From contig LWRO01000001.1 in assembly GCA_001657325.1 (NCBI GenBank), forward strand, positions 124,001 through 188,000: DNA of 64,000 nt. The letters run 5' to 3'. This document shows, in pieces, positions 26,779-35,783 of this stretch. Below the pieces are notes generated by a model that saw nothing but the letters and a program-made list of their open reading frames with translations, had not been told where the DNA came from and did no database searches. The DNA is from Geitlerinema sp. BBD 1991-9 (GTDB lineage: Bacteria > Cyanobacteriota > Cyanobacteriia > Cyanobacteriales > Geitlerinemataceae). A program made the translations under genes and the position numbers. How positions within the stretch are numbered: position 1 is the stretch's first letter; each line of letters starts with the position of its first letter.

Positions 26779-28884
26779 TCACTTCACCGCCAACCGACTC
26801 GTCAGTCGTTCGAGTTGTTTCGCCAACAGACTTAGGAACAAACCGACATCGGTTACAACCCCCGTCGATTCAACCGAGCCTCGATCGCTGAGTTTCGTCA
26901 CCACCGCCGGATTGATATCGACGCACACCATCTTCACGCCGGATGGTGTCATGTTACCCACACCGATCGAATGCAACATCGTCGAAAGCATCAAAATCAT
27001 ATCCGTGCCTTCGAGGAGGTGAGCGTATTGGGCTTGGGCTTTAATCAAGTCCATTTCCGTATCTGGCAGCGGCCCGTCGTCGCGAATGGAACCGGCTAAA
27101 GCAAACGGCACGTTATGTTTCACGCACTCGTACATCACGCCATGGGTGATGATGCCCTCTTCCACCGCATTGGCAATGCTACCGTGACGGCGAATCGTGT
27201 TGATGACGTTAAGGTGGTGACGGTGTCCGCCGCGAACCGCAACGCCGCGCTTCATATCGACTCCGAGAGACGTTCCCAACATCGACTGTTCGATATCGTG
27301 AACGGCGATGGCGTTTCCACCGAGTAAACCCTGCACGTAGCCTTCGCGAACGAGCCAAGACAGGTGCTCTGCGCCTCCGGTGTGGATGACGACGGGTCCA
27401 GCGGTGACGACGACTTTACCGCCTCGATCGCGGATTTGCCGAAGTTCCCACGCCACTTGTTCGACAACTAACTCGACGCGGCGTTCGCTGGAAACTCCCG
27501 CAGACATGAAGCTGAATTCTTGAGAACCCCGCTGTTCGCGCGATTCCACTTTGCGGACGGTACGAATTCCCGACACGCCAACCACGACTTTTTCACCCAC
27601 TTCGAGATCCCGCAGGATCTTGCACTGGGCGACGAGGCCGTTTTCGGTTTCGCGAAGGGCGATCGCGCCGTCCATCCGCTGTTTCGTGACGCGAATCCAC
27701 TGTCCTTTAACGCGAACTTCTGTGGGATAGATGGTAGAAACGTAGAAGTCATCCGGTGCAACGCCAGCCTGAACGACGGGTTCGAGTTGCGCGTCGCATT
27801 CGTCTTCCGGAAGGGAAACAGCGCCGAGATCGATGAGTTGGGCGACAATTTCCTCCATGACAGCGTGGGAAGGTGCAGAAACATGAATCTCTGCGGAGGA
27901 GGTACTTTGACGCTGTTCGCCGAGATTGAAGTCGCGAACTTGGAAACTTCCACCCCCTTCAACGATTAAATCGAGGGCGCGGTTGATAATTCCTGCATCG
28001 AGAAGATGACCTTGGATGGTAATCGTTTTCGAGACGATCGAAGCGACGGCGCGAACGTCACAGGCGATCGGTTCGGTGGTTCGCAGCGTCAGACATTTGG
28101 CTGCACCGCCGGCTTTGAGAAATTCGGTCAGCGGTGTTTCGATAACGGTAAATCCTACTTTCGCCAGCTTCGCTTTCAAGTCGTCGCTGGCTTTGTTCAT
28201 CACGACAACGCTCTCGACGTTGACGGCGTTACACGCGAAGTTCACCGCGTCGGGTTCGTCGATGGCGATACGTTTTTCGGGGGGAACCCGCATTTCGATA
28301 ATGCGGTTGGAGTAGAAATCGAAGGCGGGGGGATAGTAGAGGAGATAGCCGTTGGTAAGGGGACAGAAGCAGGTATCGAGGTGGTAGAAGCGATCGTCTA
28401 CCAGTTGCAGCGAGAGAACCTCGATGTCCAGCCACTTGGCGAGATAGGGGTGGGAGTCGAGTTCGGAACGGAAACCGTAACCCGCCCACAGCCAGCGTCC
28501 TTCTCGATCGAGTAAGGCATCGCCCGCCCCTTCAAAGGGCAAGTCTTTGGGGAGTTCGCGAACGGTAAAGCCATTATCTTCAAACCATTGTTTAAAGTGG
28601 GGTTCTTCTCCTTGGCGTTCGGGGTGGTAGAAACGACTGAGAACGACGTTGGTTCCGAGAACGAGTCCGGCGTTGGCGGTAAACACCATGTCGGGCCAGC
28701 CTTGTTGGGGTTCGACGAGATCGACGGTGGCGTGGTCTTTGAGGATTTTGTAGAGGCCTTCCCATTGGGTTTCGGCGCGATCTCGGGAAGAACGGTGGAT
28801 GTTGCCCTCCATCCACGGATTGATGACGTAGTCTACATCGTAATGATGGGGCGCACACATGAGGATGCGAATGGAGTCGGTCAT
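26779..28884 (-). CDS. agrE: Bifunctional arginine dihydrolase/ornithine cyclodeaminase (AgrE)
   Basis: A 701-residue cytoplasmic enzyme of arginine and cyanophycin nitrogen use. The N-terminal half (to about 285) is a guanidine-modifying domain that hydrolyses arginine to ornithine and ammonia. The conserved sites are present: FTANAGLVL, His168 in YHLDTCF and Cys264 in AAKCLTLR. The C-terminal half is the ornithine cyclodeaminase-type LOR/SDH-like domain, which makes proline from ornithine. Both are family knowledge for cyanobacterial AgrE/ArgZ; the residues are seen. It stands alone on the minus strand. Confidence 0.92.
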   Translation of the reverse strand: MTDSIRILMCAPHHYDVDYVINPWMEGNIHRSSRDRAETQWEGLYKILKDHATVDLVEPQQGWPDMVFTANAGLVLGTNVVLSRFYHPERQGEEPHFKQWFEDNGFTVRELPKDLPFEGAGDALLDREGRWLWAGYGFRSELDSHPYLAKWLDIEVLSLQLVDDRFYHLDTCFCPLTNGYLLYYPPAFDFYSNRIIEMRVPPEKRIAIDEPDAVNFACNAVNVESVVVMNKASDDLKAKLAKVGFTVIETPLTEFLKAGGAAKCLTLRTTEPIACDVRAVASIVSKTITIQGHLLDAGIINRALDLIVEGGGSFQVRDFNLGEQRQSTSSAEIHVSAPSHAVMEEIVAQLIDLGAVSLPEDECDAQLEPVVQAGVAPDDFYVSTIYPTEVRVKGQWIRVTKQRMDGAIALRETENGLVAQCKILRDLEVGEKVVVGVSGIRTVRKVESREQRGSQEFSFMSAGVSSERRVELVVEQVAWELRQIRDRGGKVVVTAGPVVIHTGGAEHLSWLVREGYVQGLLGGNAIAVHDIEQSMLGTSLGVDMKRGVAVRGGHRHHLNVINTIRRHGSIANAVEEGIITHGVMYECVKHNVPFALAGSIRDDGPLPDTEMDLIKAQAQYAHLLEGTDMILMLSTMLHSIGVGNMTPSGVKMVCVDINPAVVTKLSDRGSVESTGVVTDVGLFLSLLAKQLERLTSRLAVK

Positions 28885-29339
28885 AACGGGATTTACACCT
28901 TGAAAAAGCTTCGATCGAGTGGAATTTGCTTCGACTCTAAACGTTCACTCCTTTACGTTTAGAAATCGGGAGTATTAGGGACTAGGATAGATCGATCGGG
29001 GACATCAGAAACTTGCCAACTTTTGATTCTATGATGTCGTCGCGTTTTAAAACTGTCTGTTACGAACATAAATGGTTCGATCGAACGTCGGTAATTCCCC
29101 TGTGATGCCTGGATTTGAGAGATTTTTCTCGATAACGGGTTTTCATCTCGATTGTTAAGATGTGTTAATATTTTTGAACTCGAACAACTGTCCGTGATGG
29201 TATTTTTTCGGTGTACCAGTTCTCAATTTTGTAAATCCAAGTCGTAAAAACGGACTGTTGCTGTTATTAAAGCCACGGATTAACCGGTAATAATTTTAAT
29301 ATAATAAAATCGTAAAAGTCTATTTCTAAATTGAGTTTA
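28885..29339. other. Intergenic region before a small membrane protein gene
   Basis: 455 bases without a supported gene. The left part must carry the agrE promoter. A TATAAT at 29300-29305 lies 35 bases before the next start codon and is a good -10; no matching -35 was seen. Confidence 0.45.
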
Positions 29340-29570
29340 ATGACACCGATAACTGACGATGAACTCAACGTCCAGCAGCAATTAAAGCAAGTTCTGATTG
29401 AAATTCGATCGCTCAAGGAAGAAGTTGAAGTATTTAATCAAAAGGTCGAGGGATTCAATCAAAAATTCGATAGCCACCAAAAAGCAACTCAATGGGTTGT
29501 GCAACTGGCATTCAGCCTGATTGCAGCAGCAACCGTCACGGTCATTGTATCGACGGTTTTGGGCAAGTAG
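29340..29570 (+). CDS. Small coiled-coil protein with a C-terminal membrane anchor
   Basis: Encodes 76 residues from ATG 29340. Residues about 8-48 are predicted by eye as a heptad-rich coiled coil (LKEEVEVFNQKVEGFNQKF), and residues about 52-74 are a hydrophobic helix ending STVLGK. It would be tail-anchored, with the coiled coil in the cytoplasm. Similar small proteins are common in cyanobacteria but have no known function. The coding pattern, clear -10 and good start support a real gene. Confidence 0.6.
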   Translation: MTPITDDELNVQQQLKQVLIEIRSLKEEVEVFNQKVEGFNQKFDSHQKATQWVVQLAFSLIAAATVTVIVSTVLGK

Positions 29571-29721
29571 TTGGCTCGATTGGGCTACATTGGGATGTTT
29601 GACGATCGAGGAGATCTCGCGACAGTCACTCGACTCGATCGATTTGACTCGACTGTGATGTCGATCGAATGGAGCATTTTCGATCGATAGACGTGTAGGA
29701 GATGTTGCCGGAGATGAAGTT

Positions 29722-30804
29722 GTGAAAATTGCTATTTTAGGCTGTGGTGTCGTGGGTGCGTCGATCGCTTACGAACTCAGCCGAATTCCCGAATTCGATA
29801 TTACGGTCTTCGATCGAGATACACCGGCTTCGGGATCGACCGGTGCGGCATTGGGCGTGTTGATGGGAGCGATAAGCCAGAAAAAACTGAAAAGTCGAGC
29901 TTGGAAACTTCGAGAAGCCAGTTTGCAACGCTACAAAACGTTAATTCCCGAGTTGGAGGCGCAAATCGATCGATCGATTCCTCGCAACGATAACGGCATC
30001 TTAAAACTTTGCGCTCCAGATGAGAACATCGCCAAGTGGGAAACGTTAATTGCTCAACGTCGAGACCAGGGGTTTCCACTCGAACGCCTCTCGCCCAATG
30101 AGGTTCGAACTCGCTATCCTCTGGTCAGCACCGATGAGATCGTCGCAGCGGTCTATTCTCCGCTCGATCGACAAATTCAACCGATTCCCCTCACTGAAGC
30201 ACTCGTTGAAGCAGCTCGGCAAAACGGCGTACAGTTTGAATTCAACACTCTGATTACCGATGCCGAGATCGAGGATCTCGAAACGCGAGTGTGTCGATCG
30301 CTTATATATAAGGAGAATCGATCGATATCGATCGATTGGGTCGTCGTCGCCGCTGGATTGGGTTCGACCCCGTTCACCGAGGTGTTGCGAGAGCCGGTTG
30401 TAATACAACCTGTATTAGGTCAGGCCCTAGAATTCTCGATCGATCTCCCCGCTTCAATGCCCACTGTTACCGGAAATGACGTTCACCTCGTTCCCCACAA
30501 CGGCAGGGGTTGGGTGGGTGCAACAGTCGAGTTTCCGGACGATCGAGGAAAAATTAACGCCGCTTCTCATTTATTAGAAATCTTAAAACAGCAAGCAATC
30601 TCGTTTTGCCCGACGCTCGCCAAAGCCCCCATTTTGCGCCAGTGGCAAGGCTTGCGACCGCGTCCGGTCAATCGAAGCGCTCCAATTATCGAAATGTTGC
30701 CCGGTTACGCTAACGTCGTGCTGGCTTCGGGTCACTATCGTAATGGCGTGTTACTCGCCCCTGCAACGGCTGATGCGGTTCGCTCAATTGTAAATCGCTA
30801 TTAA
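29722..30804 (+). CDS. FAD-dependent oxidoreductase, DAO/glycine-oxidase-like
   Basis: 360 residues. The N-terminal FAD dinucleotide fold is ILGCGVVGASIAYEL with Glu/Asp at the strand end (VFDRDTP), and GSTGAALGVLMG follows. The C-terminal part has GRGWVGATVEF and LASGHYRNGVLLAPATA, the closing FAD-binding block of the DAO family. Candidates are glycine or other amino acid oxidases (ThiO-like), but the exact substrate is not shown. GTG at 29722 is the start. Confidence 0.82.
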   Translation: MKIAILGCGVVGASIAYELSRIPEFDITVFDRDTPASGSTGAALGVLMGAISQKKLKSRAWKLREASLQRYKTLIPELEAQIDRSIPRNDNGILKLCAPDENIAKWETLIAQRRDQGFPLERLSPNEVRTRYPLVSTDEIVAAVYSPLDRQIQPIPLTEALVEAARQNGVQFEFNTLITDAEIEDLETRVCRSLIYKENRSISIDWVVVAAGLGSTPFTEVLREPVVIQPVLGQALEFSIDLPASMPTVTGNDVHLVPHNGRGWVGATVEFPDDRGKINAASHLLEILKQQAISFCPTLAKAPILRQWQGLRPRPVNRSAPIIEMLPGYANVVLASGHYRNGVLLAPATADAVRSIVNRY

Positions 30805-30892
30805 GTTATTTAATTTTATTTTGTTTAAGCAATGTAAAGATTGTTAAGAAAATAGACTTGAGGGGTTTCGCTCGATCGAGGGTTCCGTATGA

Positions 30893-31282
<390 letters not shown>

Positions 31283-31333
31283 TTCTTAAAATTTTTCGCC
31301 AAAACTCTTTACAACCCGAAACAATTGCGTTAA

Positions 31334-31339
31334 TATAAT
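31334..31339 (+). promoter_or_regulatory. -10 element of the psbA promoter
   Basis: A perfect TATAAT lies 68 bases before the psbA start codon, implying a leader of about 60 bases. TTTACA at 31308-31313 could be a -35 but the 20-base spacing is long, so the -35 assignment is weak. Confidence 0.55.
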
Positions 31340-31407
31340 TTACAGCGAGATTCATTTATTCATTTTTCTCGCGAACTGAACCTCAGACAACGCAATAATA
31401 CATACCT

Positions 31408-32469
31408 ATGACGACCACCTTACAGCAACGCGAAACCGCGTCTCTGTGGGAACGGTTCTGCGAGTGGGTAACGAGCATCAACAACCGCCTTTACATCGGC
31501 TGGTTCGGTGTTCTCATGATCCCCACCCTGCTGACCGCAACCACCTGCTACATCATCGCTTTCATCGCTGCTCCTCCCGTGGACATCGATGGTATCCGCG
31601 AACCCGTAGCTGGCTCTCTGCTCTACGGCAACAACATCATCTCGGGTGCTGTTGTTCCGTCTTCCAACGCAATCGGACTTCACTTCTATCCCATCTGGGA
31701 AGCTGCCAGCTTGGATGAGTGGCTGTACAACGGCGGCCCTTACCAGCTCGTCATTTTCCACTTCCTCATCGGCATCTTGGCCTACATGGGTCGTGAGTGG
31801 GAACTGTCCTTCCGTTTGGGAATGCGTCCTTGGATCTGCGTTGCTTACAGCGCTCCGGTGGCTGCTGCGACCGCAGTTTTCATGATCTACCCCATCGGTC
31901 AAGGTTCTTTCTCCGATGGTATGCCTCTGGGCATCAGCGGAACCTTCAACTTCATGTTGGTGTTCCAAGCTGAGCACAACATCCTCATGCACCCCTTCCA
32001 TATGCTGGGTGTTGCGGGTGTGTTCGGTGGATCTCTCTTCTCCGCTATGCACGGTTCTCTCGTTACCAGCTCTCTGGTGCGTGAAACCACCGAAAGCGAG
32101 TCTCAAAACTACGGCTACAAATTCGGTCAAGAAGAAGAAACCTATAACATCGTGGCAGCTCACGGCTACTTCGGTCGCCTGATCTTCCAATACGCTTCTT
32201 TCAACAACAGCCGTTCTCTGCACTTCTTCCTGGGCGCTTGGCCCGTGGTCGGCATTTGGTTCACGGCTCTGGGCGTTAGCACCATGGCGTTCAACCTCAA
32301 CGGCTTCAACTTCAACCAGTCCGTTATCGACAGTCAAGGTCGTGTCATCAACACCTGGGCTGACGTGATCAACCGCGCCAACTTGGGTATGGAAGTTATG
32401 CACGAGCGCAACGCTCACAACTTCCCCCTCGACTTGGCTGCGACGGAAGCTCCTTCCATCAACGGCTAG
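31408..32469 (+). CDS. psbA: Photosystem II D1 protein, standard Glu130 (high-light type) form
   Basis: 353 residues, the PSII reaction-centre subunit that binds P680, pheophytin, the QB plastoquinone and most of the Mn4CaO5 cluster. All functional residues are seen at canonical positions: Tyr161 (YZ), Asp170, Glu189, His190, His198, His215, Ser264, His272, His332, Glu333, His337, Asp342 and the processing site after Ala344. Position 130 is Glu, as in high-light forms; Gly80, Cys144, Phe158 and Thr286 are the standard residues, unlike D1'. The short C-terminal extension is removed by Ctp protease. It is the only one of the three D1 genes on the plus strand and ends at a strong terminator. Confidence 0.97.
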   Translation: MTTTLQQRETASLWERFCEWVTSINNRLYIGWFGVLMIPTLLTATTCYIIAFIAAPPVDIDGIREPVAGSLLYGNNIISGAVVPSSNAIGLHFYPIWEAASLDEWLYNGGPYQLVIFHFLIGILAYMGREWELSFRLGMRPWICVAYSAPVAAATAVFMIYPIGQGSFSDGMPLGISGTFNFMLVFQAEHNILMHPFHMLGVAGVFGGSLFSAMHGSLVTSSLVRETTESESQNYGYKFGQEEETYNIVAAHGYFGRLIFQYASFNNSRSLHFFLGAWPVVGIWFTALGVSTMAFNLNGFNFNQSVIDSQGRVINTWADVINRANLGMEVMHERNAHNFPLDLAATEAPSING

Positions 32470-32508
32470 GTAAAGTTTTAGAAGCAAGCGTTTGTCTCGC
32501 TTCATAAA

Positions 32509-32542
32509 GCAATAAAAAGCACTCTCCTCCGGGAGGGTGCTT
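32509..32542 (+). terminator. Rho-independent terminator of psbA
   Basis: GCACTCTCC and GGAGGGTGC pair around TCCG, flanked by A-run and T-run (TTTTTT), extended by AGCAAT/ATTGCT arms. It lies 40 bases after the psbA stop. Confidence 0.9.
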
Positions 32543-32633
32543 TTTTATTGCTTAACTTTTCGGAAACCCTCGATTCCAGTGACTTAGAATAAACTAGCTC
32601 GACCTGACGTAAAATCCTAGTTTTAACCCTGCT

Positions 32634-33085
32634 GTGAGTAACCCAGATGCACTCCGTGCAACTAATTTACGAGAGGCTTACCGCCTGTGCGACGTTCAGC
32701 CCCTATCGGGAGAGAATCTCAAACGCTACTACGTCGATCTTGCAGAGGTTCGGAATATCGAGAGCGTCGATCGAGTGGTTCTCGAACTCGATTTGAAAGA
32801 ACCCGGTGAGTTTGGGGCGGTTTTGTTTACGGGACACCGGGGTTGTGGGAAAAGTACCGAACTCAAGCGAATTCAAGGCCAGCTCGAACATCAATATCAT
32901 ACGATTTACATCGAAGCTGACGAAGAAATCGATCTGAACGATGCGAATTATACAGATATTTATCTCGTCATTCTTCACCAACTCGAACGAGAGTTACGTC
33001 GCCTGGGGATGCACTTTGACACCAAACTGTTGCACAGTTTCGAGCAGTGGTTTAAAGAAATCACGGCAGAATCGGAAGCAACTCG
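32634..33085 (+). pseudogene. Truncated P-loop ATPase remnant
   Basis: A GTG-started frame encodes the N-terminal part of a cyanobacterial AAA/STAND-type ATPase family: about residues 1-150 with Walker A GHRGCGKSTELKRI and IEADEEIDLND. Intact members I recall are several hundred residues long and continue with the rest of the ATPase. Here the sequence changes character after KEITAESEATRQ and the frame ends at 33179. In another frame a XisI-like C-terminal fragment begins at the same point, suggesting a deletion joined two genes. The ATPase part is therefore broken; the whole open frame runs 32634-33181. Confidence 0.6.
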
Positions 33086-33223
33086 CCAATTCACGTCGAA
33101 TGGAACGGAACCGAAGACCTCATCGAAGACCTCATCGATTTGGGAATTCCCGAATCGGAATTTGTCCCTGCTTGGGTGAATCGCGACGAATACCAAGCCG
33201 TTCAAACTCAATCAAAACTTTGA
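33083..33223 (+). pseudogene. XisI-like C-terminal fragment fused to the ATPase remnant
   Basis: In a frame different from the ATPase remnant, 46 codons before TGA read IHVEWNGTED, LIDLGIPESEF and VPAWVNRDE. This resembles the C-terminal end of the XisI/FdxN-element excision controlling family (pattern I-x3-WNGTE-x9-G-I/V-P). No start or N-terminal part remains. It overlaps the stop of the convergent RTX gene by 16 bases. The family call is from pattern only. Confidence 0.4.
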
Positions 33224-35007
33224 GCGTTTAACTGACTCGCCTCAATCCCCAGCAACTGCACCAAAGGCGTTCCGTTAACCGACAAAATCGCCCCACCCGG
33301 ATCGTCCGAAAACTGCAATCGATCGAACGTCAAACCCGCTTCCAACAGCAATCGATCGATCCCCAATTCAAAATCAAAAACCCGATCGAATCCCCCAGTC
33401 AAACTCACCACAAATCCATCACCACCGACACCGCCCCACATTAAATCGTCCCCGAGATCCCCTTGCAATCGATCGATCCCCTCGCCACCGATTAACGTAT
33501 CCGCATCCCGTCCCCCAAACAGGGAATCGTTACCGGAACCGCCATCGAGTACGTCCAAGCGACTCCCGCCGTACAACCAATCGTTTCCCTCGTCCCCCGA
33601 CAGTCGATCGCTGAGATCGCCCCCCGAAAGAACGTCGTTATCTCGTCCCCCAAACAGCGAATCGTTACCGTCTTCTCCGTATAACTCATCGGTTCCGCCG
33701 TTCCCGAAAACCGCATCGTTACTCGCCCCTGCCAACACGCGATCGATCCCGTCCAATCCCGCGATCGCCTCCGCCTCCGCTGTTCCCGTCAGGGTTTCGT
33801 CCGCCTCACTTCCCCAAATCGGCGATCGATCTTCCGGTCGATCGTACCCAACCCGGTAAATGCGGCCGTTGGATTCCTCCGTAAACAGCAAACTCCCATC
33901 CCCATTTACGAGCAATCCCGTCGGTCGTCCCCAGGTGGTTTCCGCTCCCACATCCAAAAATCCCGTCACGAAATCCCGGTAACTGCCCTGGGCGTTTCCC
34001 GCTTCGTCGAACGGCACGAAAACCACTTTATACCCTGTGGGAACGCTGCGGTTCCAACTGCCGCGAAACGCCACAAACGCCCCGTTTTGATAGTCTTCGG
34101 GGAAGCGGTCGCCGTCGTAAAACTGCAATCCCAAAGGTGCAGAGTGCGCCTGAAACAATACGTCCGGCGTTTGGGTTTGCGCCACGAGATCGGCGGGAAC
34201 GTCACCGATACGAGGATCGGTTCGATCGGGTGTAAAGTACGCATAGGGCCACCCGTAAAACTCCCCCGCAGACAAACCCGTGAAAAAATCCGGTACGAGA
34301 TCGTCGCCGAATCCGTCCCGTTCGTTCACCGTGGTATAGAGTTGTCCGGTGACGGGGTGAAAGTCCAACCCGACGGGATTGCGAAGTCCCGACGCGAAGG
34401 TTTGCATCGAACCGCCGTTAACGTCCATGACTTGCACGGACGCGCGAGGTTCAGCTTCCGGCGTGACGTTTGATGCAGAACCCACGGAAACGTACAGTTG
34501 CGTTCCATCGGGAGACAAGGCAACGTTGCGCGTCCAATGTCCCCCCGTGGGAAGCGTGGCGAGAACTTGTCCCGTTCCCGACAGTTGTGCGTCACCGGAT
34601 TGGTAGGCATAGCGGCGCACGTCTCCCTCGTTCCCCAGGAAAAAAGCATCCTCGGAAAACGCCATACCAAAGGGTCGATCGAGTCCGTTATCCGCGTTGG
34701 CGAAAATCGATCGATCGTCCGCCGTTCCGTCGCCGTTAGTATCTCGCAACAACCGAATTTGGCTATCCGGCGTTTCCGTCACGAGAACGTCCCCCGTCGG
34801 TGTTAGCGCCAACCATCGCGGACGATTGAGATTCTCGGCGAACACGTTGATACTGAACCCGTCGGGAACCTGCAAAACTGACGTATCGGGAACCGGAACC
34901 ACCTGTGCGGGGTTCGCAGTACTCGGCGTTTCAAAGGGTTCGGGCAGATCGTCAGGAACGATCTGAAACGTCACCGAATCGAGAGAACTCGTCGCGAGCG
35001 AACTCAT
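33208..35007 (-). CDS. Secreted PQQ-type sorbosone dehydrogenase-like protein with RTX repeats
   Basis: About 599 residues. Residues about 35-400 form a six-bladed beta-propeller of the glucose/sorbosone dehydrogenase family (RPRWLALTPTGDVLVTETPD, GLRNPVGLDFHP, HSAPLGLQFYDGD). Residues about 415-540 carry glycine-rich calcium-binding RTX nonapeptides (GNGGTDELYGEDGNDSLFGG), which usually mark type I secretion without an N-terminal signal. It would act outside the cell on sugars or aldehydes, but the substrate is unknown. I choose the ATG ending at 35007, preceded by AGAGGGGG, over an ATG nine codons upstream. No ABC exporter genes are adjacent. Confidence 0.85.
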   Translation of the reverse strand: MSSLATSSLDSVTFQIVPDDLPEPFETPSTANPAQVVPVPDTSVLQVPDGFSINVFAENLNRPRWLALTPTGDVLVTETPDSQIRLLRDTNGDGTADDRSIFANADNGLDRPFGMAFSEDAFFLGNEGDVRRYAYQSGDAQLSGTGQVLATLPTGGHWTRNVALSPDGTQLYVSVGSASNVTPEAEPRASVQVMDVNGGSMQTFASGLRNPVGLDFHPVTGQLYTTVNERDGFGDDLVPDFFTGLSAGEFYGWPYAYFTPDRTDPRIGDVPADLVAQTQTPDVLFQAHSAPLGLQFYDGDRFPEDYQNGAFVAFRGSWNRSVPTGYKVVFVPFDEAGNAQGSYRDFVTGFLDVGAETTWGRPTGLLVNGDGSLLFTEESNGRIYRVGYDRPEDRSPIWGSEADETLTGTAEAEAIAGLDGIDRVLAGASNDAVFGNGGTDELYGEDGNDSLFGGRDNDVLSGGDLSDRLSGDEGNDWLYGGSRLDVLDGGSGNDSLFGGRDADTLIGGEGIDRLQGDLGDDLMWGGVGGDGFVVSLTGGFDRVFDFELGIDRLLLEAGLTFDRLQFSDDPGGAILSVNGTPLVQLLGIEASQLNAQSFD

Positions 35008-35037
35008 CTTATCCCCCTCTTGCCTACTCTCCAAGAT

Positions 35038-35102
35038 GGTGCGTTACGCGGAAACAACATTGAGCCGACTTTACCCCTGTATCTCAAGCCGCGTAACGCA
35101 CC
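35038..35102. repeat. 14-base inverted repeat, interspersed cyanobacterial GCGTTACGC type
   Basis: Arms GGTGCGTTACGCGG (35038-35051) and CCGCGTAACGCACC (35089-35102) are perfect complements around a 37-base loop. I recognise the GGTGCGTTACGC/GCGTAACGCACCCTA sequence as a frequent interspersed palindrome in cyanobacterial genomes, probably the relic of a mobile repeat. It lies between the VWA and RTX genes. Confidence 0.65.
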
Positions 35103-35147
35103 CTACCGTTCTTTTACTTCTTGCCGTTTGCCTTTCTTACCTTTTGC

Positions 35148-35780
35148 CTAATCCACGATCGCTGACAGCAACACCTCAGAAAGCACCGCTCGATCGATCT
35201 GCTCGAACGTCACCGTATCGCAGATATCGAACTTCGCACCCATTTTTTGTAAATCGTCATCGAGGCCGAGGAGGATCGATCGTAGCGCCAAATCGCCGCC
35301 AACTTGCACGATCGAAATGGCCAGTTCCTCATCTCGATCGATCCGTTTCGAGGCCTCGATAATAACGCCTTTCACCTCCGCGATATCCTCGGGAACGCTC
35401 CCCGTCAACACGAAGATCGTTTCGCCATTGGGCTTCACAAACCCCAACCGACGGCGGTTGAAATATCGATCGATCGCATCTTGTAACGGACGCGCGAGAT
35501 ACGACGTACCGAGGGGTGGATAGTTGCGAAATAACTTCGCCACTTCCGTGGACGTGATGCCCTCAAACTGCTGAAACGTACTGCCGTAAAAATACAGCGA
35601 GATGCCGTCGAAATCAAAGCGCTCGCATTGCGTTACCACTGCTAACGTCGCATCTTGCAACATCGCTTGCAACGTCAAACCGCTGGCTGAATCGAGTTCT
35701 GCCATTTTCTCACTTCGATCGAGCAACAGCGTATAGTCGCGCTTTTGAATCAGTTCGCCGCCATCCGTCAAGATGTCCAT
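35148..35780 (-). CDS. VWA-domain protein with a degenerate metal site
   Basis: 210 residues. The fold follows a von Willebrand A domain: the first strand YTLLLDRSEKMAEL, the second with TSYLARPLQDAIDRY and the third ETIFVLTGSVPED. The first metal (MIDAS) motif, normally DxSxS, reads DRSEK, so it is degenerate. It starts 3 bases after the M16 peptidase stop, on the same strand, so it is very likely in that operon. Function is unknown; VWA proteins in bacteria usually serve protein assembly or signalling. Confidence 0.7.
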   Translation of the reverse strand: MDILTDGGELIQKRDYTLLLDRSEKMAELDSASGLTLQAMLQDATLAVVTQCERFDFDGISLYFYGSTFQQFEGITSTEVAKLFRNYPPLGTSYLARPLQDAIDRYFNRRRLGFVKPNGETIFVLTGSVPEDIAEVKGVIIEASKRIDRDEELAISIVQVGGDLALRSILLGLDDDLQKMGAKFDICDTVTFEQIDRAVLSEVLLSAIVD

Positions 35781-35783
35781 CTT

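Noticed and set aside
31420-32505. A 361-residue frame antisense to psbA
   Set aside because: It is a shadow of the highly biased psbA codons and has no sense of a protein family.
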